The notes beneath the pieces are model-generated. The model made no database searches and was not told the DNA's origin. It saw only the letters and a program-made list of their open reading frames with translations. A stretch of DNA of 10,061 nt from a bacterium (GTDB lineage Bacteria > Actinomycetota > Acidimicrobiia > Spongiisociales > UBA11373), in contig JABMPV010000119.1 in NCBI GenBank assembly GCA_013202595.1, positions 1-10,061 of the forward strand. The letters are read 5' to 3'. The translations under genes were made by a program, and so were the position numbers. Numbering within the stretch: position 1 is the first letter of the stretch; the number at the start of each line of letters is the position of its first letter. Shown piece after piece: positions 6,016 through 10,061 of this stretch.

Positions 6016-6037
6016 GTGGACGGTGCTTGAGGTCCAC
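6016..6037 (+). other. Hairpin in the ccm leader
   Basis: GTGGAC (6016-6021) pairs with GTCCAC (6032-6037) over a 10-nt loop, just after the inferred transcription start and before the GAGGAGGG ribosome binding site at 6046-6053. The six-pair stem is modest. It may shape the leader of the ccm mRNA. Confidence 0.2.
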
Positions 6038-6059
6038 CCAATCATGAGGAGGGCACCCC

Positions 6060-6110
6060 GTGCGGGTCGTGCGAACGACCGATGAGAAGCTTGCTGAGGT
6101 CACCAAGTGA
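6060..6110 (+). CDS. 16-codon leader ORF coupled to ccmF
   Basis: GTG at 6060 follows GAGGAGGG (6046-6053) by six bases, a better ribosome site than ccmF's own GAGGT. It encodes 16 residues, MRVVRTTDEKLAEVTK, and its TGA (6108-6110) overlaps the ccmF GTG start as GTGA. The same four-base overlaps join the downstream ccm genes, so translation of ccmF may depend on this ORF. The peptide has no cysteine, histidine run or stall motif that I recognise. It could be a real small protein or just a ribosome-loading device. Confidence 0.35.
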   Translation: MRVVRTTDEKLAEVTK

Positions 6111-8143
6111 TCTCCATTCTCGGCACCCTTGGCGTATTCATCGCCGTGGTCGGTTCAGCGTTCCTCGGTGTGCGCGGATTCACGGCGCTCGCCAGGCGAG
6201 AGGACGAGTCGGGGCGCTGGCTGAAGTGGCCCGTCCTGGCTCTCCTGGGCGGATCGCTGCTTGCGATGTTCTCGCTCGAAGCCGGCCTGCTCGCCGATGA
6301 CTTCTCGGTCTCCTACATAGCCAACAACTCGGCCACCACGACACCCTTCCTGTACAAGGTGGCCTCGGCGTGGGCGGCTCTCGAAGGCAGCATCGTCCTC
6401 TGGGGCCTGGTCCTGGCCGGATTCGTCTTCTTCGTATGGCGCGCCCATTCCCGCCAGCAGGGCGTCGACGCTCTCGGAGCAGGGGCACTCGGCGTCCTCG
6501 GCGTCGTCTCACTGTTCTTCTTCGTGGTGATGCTCACCATCTCGAATCCCTTTGAGGTCTGCACCGCATCGTCGGGATTCGGCTGCGCTGATACCAGCAT
6601 CCTCCCGTGGACCACTTCTGTCGCCGCCCAGGAGGGCTTCGGGCCGAATCCGCTACTCCAGAACCATCCGCTGATGGCAATCCATCCGCCGATGCTGTAT
6701 CTGGGATACGTCGGGTTGACGGTCCCGTTTGCGTTTGCCATCTCCGCCCTCCTGTTGGGCCAGAGCGGCGACGAGTGGCTGCGGCGCAGCCGGTCGTGGA
6801 CCCGCATCGCCTGGGTGTTTCTCACAGCGGGGATCGTGCTCGGCGGCCTGTGGTCGTACGAGGTGCTCGGGTGGGGCGGCTACTGGGCATGGGACCCCGT
6901 CGAGAACGCCTCGTTCATGCCGTGGTTGCTTGCCACTGCATTCCTCCACTCTTCCGCGGTTCAGATCCGGCGAGGCGTCCTGCAGGCGTGGAACTTCGTG
7001 CTGGTGATCGCGGCATTCGGCCTGACGATCCTGGGGACGTTCCTGACCAGGTCGGGTGTGATCGTGTCGGTCCACTCATTCACCCAATCGGCCATCGGTC
7101 CCGCTCTCCTGTGGTTCCTGATGCTGATCCTGGTCGGCTCGCTCGGCCTGTTCGCCATGCGCGCCCACCTGGTGTCGTCGTCGCCGCGACTCGACTCACT
7201 GTCCAGCCGCGAGGGCGTGTTCCTGGTGAACAACCTGCTGCTGGTGCTGTTTGCGTTCGTGGTGCTGCTCGGCACGCTCTATCCGATGATCATCGAGGCG
7301 GTCTCGGGCGACACCGTCGGCGTGGGACGGCCGTTCTACGACAAGGTGGCCATCCCGATCTCCTTCCTGCTGATTCTCGCCATGGGGATCGGGCCCTTCA
7401 CCCCGTACCGCTCGGCCAGCCCCAAGGTGGTCTGGGAGCGGATCAAGTACCCGCTGTTGTTCGGCCTCGGTGTCGGCGCTCTGCTGGTGTCTCTGGGACA
7501 ACGCAATGGCTGGATCGTCCTGCTCGGTCTGCTGTCCGGTTTCATCATCGGGTTGGCCGTCCGCCAGTTGTGGACCCAGTCGAAGCGCTCTGCCGACAAG
7601 AAGGGCAGGAAACTGGCTCCCGAGATGGTGCGGACCATGCGCAGCGACCCGTCCTACTGGGGAGGGCAGATCGCTCACATCGGAGTGGCAGTGCTGGCTC
7701 TCGGTATCGCCATCTCGTCCAATCTGGCTTCCGAGACCGTCGTCGAACTGTCGCCGGGTGAAAGCGATTCGTTCGACGGCTACACGTTGGTCTACGTCGA
7801 GCCATTCCAGCGGGTCGAGGAGAACCGGACCGTCACGGGCGCCCGGATGGACATCTACCGGAGTGAGAGCAAGATCACGACCCTGGAGCCGCGGCTCAAC
7901 CAGTACAAGGCGAGTCGCCAGTCGGTAGCGTCTCCTGCAGTGAACACCGGACTCCGCGGAGATCTGTACCTGTCGCTCGCATCGATCGACTCGCAGTCGG
8001 TGACGCTCGAGGTCTATTCCTTCCCCCTGATCTGGCTGGTCTGGGTCGGAGGCTTCTTGGCTGCCTCCGGTGGTGTGTTCGCCTGGCTGGTGAAACCGGC
8101 AGCCAAGCCGGTTCGCCGTGAGGAGGCTTCCGCAGATGCCTGA
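6107..8143 (+). CDS. ccmF: Cytochrome c heme lyase subunit CcmF
   Basis: This 678-residue polytopic membrane protein is slightly longer than the E. coli form (about 650). It is the core of the System I heme lyase, which joins heme from holo-CcmE to apocytochrome CXXCH on the outer face of the membrane. The WWD signature WGGYWAWDPVENASFMPW spans residues 256-273. All four heme-binding histidines have counterparts: His193 in AIHPPMLYLGY, His281 after the WWD loop, His323 in VSVHSF, and His524 in IAHIG. About 14-15 helices are visible. A soluble segment (542-635) precedes the last helix. Loop 146-180 carries Cys152 and Cys160, absent from the standard pattern. GTG 6107 has GAGGT at 6096-6100. 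It overlaps ccmH by 8 bp. Confidence 0.95.
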   Translation: MISILGTLGVFIAVVGSAFLGVRGFTALARREDESGRWLKWPVLALLGGSLLAMFSLEAGLLADDFSVSYIANNSATTTPFLYKVASAWAALEGSIVLWGLVLAGFVFFVWRAHSRQQGVDALGAGALGVLGVVSLFFFVVMLTISNPFEVCTASSGFGCADTSILPWTTSVAAQEGFGPNPLLQNHPLMAIHPPMLYLGYVGLTVPFAFAISALLLGQSGDEWLRRSRSWTRIAWVFLTAGIVLGGLWSYEVLGWGGYWAWDPVENASFMPWLLATAFLHSSAVQIRRGVLQAWNFVLVIAAFGLTILGTFLTRSGVIVSVHSFTQSAIGPALLWFLMLILVGSLGLFAMRAHLVSSSPRLDSLSSREGVFLVNNLLLVLFAFVVLLGTLYPMIIEAVSGDTVGVGRPFYDKVAIPISFLLILAMGIGPFTPYRSASPKVVWERIKYPLLFGLGVGALLVSLGQRNGWIVLLGLLSGFIIGLAVRQLWTQSKRSADKKGRKLAPEMVRTMRSDPSYWGGQIAHIGVAVLALGIAISSNLASETVVELSPGESDSFDGYTLVYVEPFQRVEENRTVTGARMDIYRSESKITTLEPRLNQYKASRQSVASPAVNTGLRGDLYLSLASIDSQSVTLEVYSFPLIWLVWVGGFLAASGGVFAWLVKPAAKPVRREEASADA

Positions 8144-8558
8144 GAACATGCGACGTTGGCTGGTTCTGGCTCTGATGGCCGTGTTCGCCGTCGTCATCGT
8201 GGCCGGGATCGCAGTGGGCGAGGAGACCGAGACAGACCGCGTGCAGTCGCTCGGCTCCCGAATCAAGTGCCCTGTCTGCCAGGGCGAAGCCATCGCTGAC
8301 TCCCCGTCTGAGACGGCGCGGGCGATGATGGAGATCGTCGCCGAACGTGTCGCAGACGGTCAAACCGATCAAGAGATCGTCGAGTACTTCACCGAGCGCT
8401 ACGGCAACGGCGTCTCTTTGGATCCCCCCTTCTCCGGCAGGACGCTGGTGCTGTGGCTGCTGCCGTTTGTCGCTGCCGGATTCGGGATCGTGATGATCCT
8501 CGGCAGGAGGCGCAAGTTTTCCGACGACGAGATGGCAGAACCGGATGGGGCCTCATGA
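8136..8558 (+). CDS. ccmH: Cytochrome c biogenesis thiol oxidoreductase CcmH
   Basis: This 140-residue membrane-anchored protein has a hydrophobic segment at 8-28, the CcmH motif IKCPVCQGEAIADS with Cys45 and Cys48, a helical bundle (56-90) and a second membrane helix (102-122). CcmH reduces or resolves the disulfide of apocytochrome c, taking electrons from CcmG, and works with CcmF and CcmI. The family consensus is LRCxxCQ; Ile-Lys here is a mild change. ATG 8136 is chosen over GTG 8118 because AGGAGG (8121-8126) lies nine bases before it, whereas 8118 would lie upstream of that site. It begins inside ccmF, and its TGA overlaps the next start as ATGA, so translation is coupled. Confidence 0.92.
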   Translation: MPENMRRWLVLALMAVFAVVIVAGIAVGEETETDRVQSLGSRIKCPVCQGEAIADSPSETARAMMEIVAERVADGQTDQEIVEYFTERYGNGVSLDPPFSGRTLVLWLLPFVAAGFGIVMILGRRRKFSDDEMAEPDGAS

Positions 8559-8932
8559 GTAAGACCCGGGGCTCTGGCGCTGACCGAAGCGCGTTCGAGC
8601 AGCGCAGGGAGCACGCTCTTCGTGATCTCGAGGAACTCGCCCAGCAGGTGGAAGACGGCGAGATAGCGGAGGCCGAGGCCGCCGTCCTCGAGGCGCGCTA
8701 CCGCAAGGATCTCGAGGCGGCCGAGAGCCGTCTCGGGTCGATGCCGAAGCCCAAGGCTTCGAAGCCGGGGAGTCCCGGAAAAGCCGCCGCCACAGCGACA
8801 GCGCAGCCTGCGAACACGAGGAAGATCCTGCTCATCATGGGAGCGACGCTGGTTGCTCTCACCGTCGGCATCGTGATCATCGCCAACCCGGCGGGGACGA
8901 ACCAACTCAGGCCGCTCCGCCGGATCAGGTGA
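8555..8932 (+). CDS. CcmI-like protein, N-terminal membrane part
   Basis: The product has 125 residues. Residues 12-60 (FEQRREHALRDLEEL onward) form the charged helical pair typical of the CcmI cytoplasmic loop (RLxELExD...GxLxEAEAxxLxARYxxDL). An Ala/Pro/Lys linker follows (62-88), then one membrane helix (91-110). The last residues after NPAGTN, LRPLRRIR, look unnatural. Shifting by one base in GGGG (8893-8896) gives AGDEPTQAAPPDQV, which runs straight into the TPR protein downstream. This is therefore either the first half of a ccmI broken by a one-base deletion, a slippage site, or a true gene split. ATG 8555 overlaps the ccmH stop. CcmI binds the C-terminus of apocytochromes for the heme lyase. 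Confidence 0.7.
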   Translation: MSKTRGSGADRSAFEQRREHALRDLEELAQQVEDGEIAEAEAAVLEARYRKDLEAAESRLGSMPKPKASKPGSPGKAAATATAQPANTRKILLIMGATLVALTVGIVIIANPAGTNQLRPLRRIR

Positions 8933-9384
8933 CCGTTCCGCAAGGCGAGGGTTCGACACTCGAGCAGATGGAAGCCGTGCTCGCCGATCACCCCGACTCC
9001 AACGGGATGCGCCTCGCCATTGCGGGCCTCTACTTCGATGAAGCGCAGTATCTGCCTGCCATGGAGCATTACACCTACGTGCTCGAACACGATCCGCTTC
9101 CAGAAGAAGAGATTGAAGCTCTCAGCCGAATCGGTTGGATGGCTCACATCACGGGGCAGCCTGAGACCGCAGTCGGCTTCCTGGAGCAGGCAGTAGCCCT
9201 CGACCCTGCGTACGGAGAAGCAAAGCTGTTCCTTGGGGTAGTCCTGCTCTACGGCACCCAGGACGTCGAGAGGGCTCTGCCATTGCTCGAGGAGGTGTTG
9301 GCGTTGCCCGACCTACCTGACTCGATCAGGCCCGACATCGAGGCCATGGCCGACGAGGCCAGAGCCATATTGGGGGATGGATGA
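8929..9384 (+). CDS. TPR protein, C-terminal part of CcmI
   Basis: The product has 151 residues and about three tetratricopeptide repeats: residues 26-59 (IAGLYFDEAQYLPAMEHYTYV), 62-95 (GWMAHITGQPETAVGFLEQAV) and 96-129. In System I the TPR part of CcmI lies outside the membrane and holds the apocytochrome for CcmFH. Here it would be outside only if joined to the preceding membrane helix, since it has no signal of its own. GTG 8929 overlaps the previous stop as GTGA, but no ribosome site precedes it. The frame is open upstream of 8929 as PTQAAPPDQ, which argues for one original gene. Its own TGA overlaps the ccmG ATG (9381-9384). Confidence 0.72.
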   Translation: MTVPQGEGSTLEQMEAVLADHPDSNGMRLAIAGLYFDEAQYLPAMEHYTYVLEHDPLPEEEIEALSRIGWMAHITGQPETAVGFLEQAVALDPAYGEAKLFLGVVLLYGTQDVERALPLLEEVLALPDLPDSIRPDIEAMADEARAILGDG

Positions 9385-9974
9385 CAGATACCGAGATCAC
9401 GGTCGAAGAGGAAGACCAGGAGTCGCGTTCTCGCCGAAAGGTGTGGATCTGGGCCGGGTCGGTCGCGGTGATGTTCGTGCTGCTCGGCGTCGTCTTTGCG
9501 AGCCGATTCGGTGAGGATCCCCGGGTGATCGACTCCCCGCTGATCGGTGAGCCCATCACCAACCTGCAACTCGAGTACCTCGACGGCTCAGGCACCCTCG
9601 AGTTCGACGAGTTGCGCGGCAGCGTCGTCGTGGTCAATTTCTGGGCGTCATGGTGCATCCCATGCCGTACCGAGCACGGCCACCTCACGTCGGTGCAGAC
9701 GGCCTACAACGATGATGGCGTCCAGTTCGTCGGTGTGGTCTTCCAGGACACCGACGAAGCCGCCGAGGATTTCCTGGCCCAACTCGGTCGCGGAGAGGGG
9801 TACCTGTATGTCAGTGACCCCGGGTCGAGGGCAGCTGTCGAATTCGGCGTCTTCGGAGTGCCGGAGACCTTCTTCGTCGACCAGAACGGTGTCATCGTCG
9901 ACAAGCACATCGGTCCTGTGGACAGCGCCCGTCTGGTGTCGGCGATCGAGGAGATCCTGACTTCGGGTTCCTGA
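9381..9974 (+). CDS. ccmG: Membrane-anchored thioredoxin, CcmG/TlpA/ResA family
   Basis: This 197-residue protein has an acidic cytoplasmic start, one membrane helix (21-41) and an extracytoplasmic thioredoxin fold. The active site is WCIPC (Cys92, Cys95) after VVVVNFWAS, and the cis-proline is Pro161 in GVPET. This class passes electrons from CcdA/DsbD to CcmH and apocytochrome c. Position in the operon, overlapping the TPR gene as ATGA, favours CcmG over a general TlpA or ResA, although sequence alone does not separate them. Glu98, three residues after Cys95, and Asp167 near the fold's end are typical of the reductive type. The insertion usual between beta-2 and the helix is short. It is followed within 10 bp by a tandem repeat. 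Confidence 0.9.
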   Translation: MTDTEITVEEEDQESRSRRKVWIWAGSVAVMFVLLGVVFASRFGEDPRVIDSPLIGEPITNLQLEYLDGSGTLEFDELRGSVVVVNFWASWCIPCRTEHGHLTSVQTAYNDDGVQFVGVVFQDTDEAAEDFLAQLGRGEGYLYVSDPGSRAAVEFGVFGVPETFFVDQNGVIVDKHIGPVDSARLVSAIEEILTSGS

Positions 9975-9983
9975 GCGGCAGTT

Positions 9984-10061
9984 CGGCGTCCTGACGGACG
10001 GGATCGGCGTCCTGACGGACGGGATCGGCGTCCTGACGGACGGGATCGGCGTCCTGACGGA
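9984..10061. repeat. 21-bp tandem repeat, 3.7 copies to the window edge
   Basis: The unit CGGCGTCCTGACGGACGGGAT is repeated without any mismatch from 9984 to the end of the window. Each unit holds CGTCC-TGAC-GGACG, a five-pair hairpin with a four-base loop. A looser copy appears to cover 9964-9983 (CGGGTTCCTGAGCGGCAGTT), including the ccmG stop codon, so the array may have grown from the gene's own 3' end. There are no spacers, so it is not CRISPR. It could act as a hairpin-rich terminator or be a variable minisatellite. The full length is not visible. Confidence 0.9.

Noticed and set aside
5896..6045. 50-residue N-terminal extension of the PGPGW protein
   Set aside because: Arg-rich with no family likeness, and it would run through the leaderless promoter that fits GTG 5895.
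7196..8293. 365-codon minus-strand open frame, and 6607-7761 on the plus strand
   Set aside because: Both overlap ccmF, whose WWD motif and four histidines prove its frame. The alternatives are low-complexity Arg/His/Pro-rich products.
9984..10061. CRISPR array
   Set aside because: Units are contiguous 21-mers with no unique spacers, so it is a simple tandem repeat.

Overview
The window is GC-rich chromosomal DNA that looks actinobacterial. The evidence is PGPGW-type and threonine-rich lipoprotein genes, TANNNT promoters placed for leaderless transcription, and GTG starts. A System I (Ccm) cytochrome c maturation cluster is unusual for mainstream actinobacteria but fits deep lineages such as Acidimicrobiia. 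That placement is an inference, not a measurement.

Layout. Positions 1-124 hold the right end of what looks like an IS630-family insertion sequence, with the last 37 residues of its transposase. It has cut off the 5' half of a VOC (glyoxalase-fold) gene, whose remnant ends at 340. A small four-helix membrane protein (421-819) follows and is closed by a perfect 11-bp stem-loop. Next comes a large secreted or lipid-anchored multidomain protein (946-3204) with a ZU5-like region, several beta-sandwich segments and one clear PKD domain. It converges on a metal-dependent amidohydrolase (3308-4489, minus). A 105-bp element with 24-bp imperfect inverted ends sits exactly between their two stop codons. 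It looks like a MITE inserted into a CTAG where the two stops once overlapped.

The amidohydrolase diverges from a P-loop sulfotransferase-like gene. That gene's P-loop lies upstream of any ATG, GTG or TTG, so it apparently starts at ATC (4595). It overlaps tail-to-tail with a small PGPGW-family membrane protein (5620-5895, minus). These last two genes share the same 12-mer, TACGATCCGGGC, directly before their start positions.

From about 6000 to 9974 runs a tightly coupled cytochrome c biogenesis operon: a 16-codon leader ORF, ccmF (heme lyase), ccmH (thiol oxidoreductase), a ccmI-like gene in two overlapping frames (membrane part, then TPR part), and ccmG/tlpA-like thioredoxin. CcmG and CcmH would keep the apocytochrome CXXCH cysteines reduced, the CcmI TPR part would hold the apocytochrome, and CcmF would attach heme. 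The ccmABCDE genes that supply heme are not in the window. The window ends inside a 21-bp tandem repeat starting 9 bp after the ccmG stop.

Most striking points: the element in a shared stop site, the AUC-start sulfotransferase with its duplicated leaderless promoter, the split ccmI, the palindrome and leader ORF before ccmF, and the terminal hairpin repeats. No tRNA, rRNA or CRISPR array was seen.
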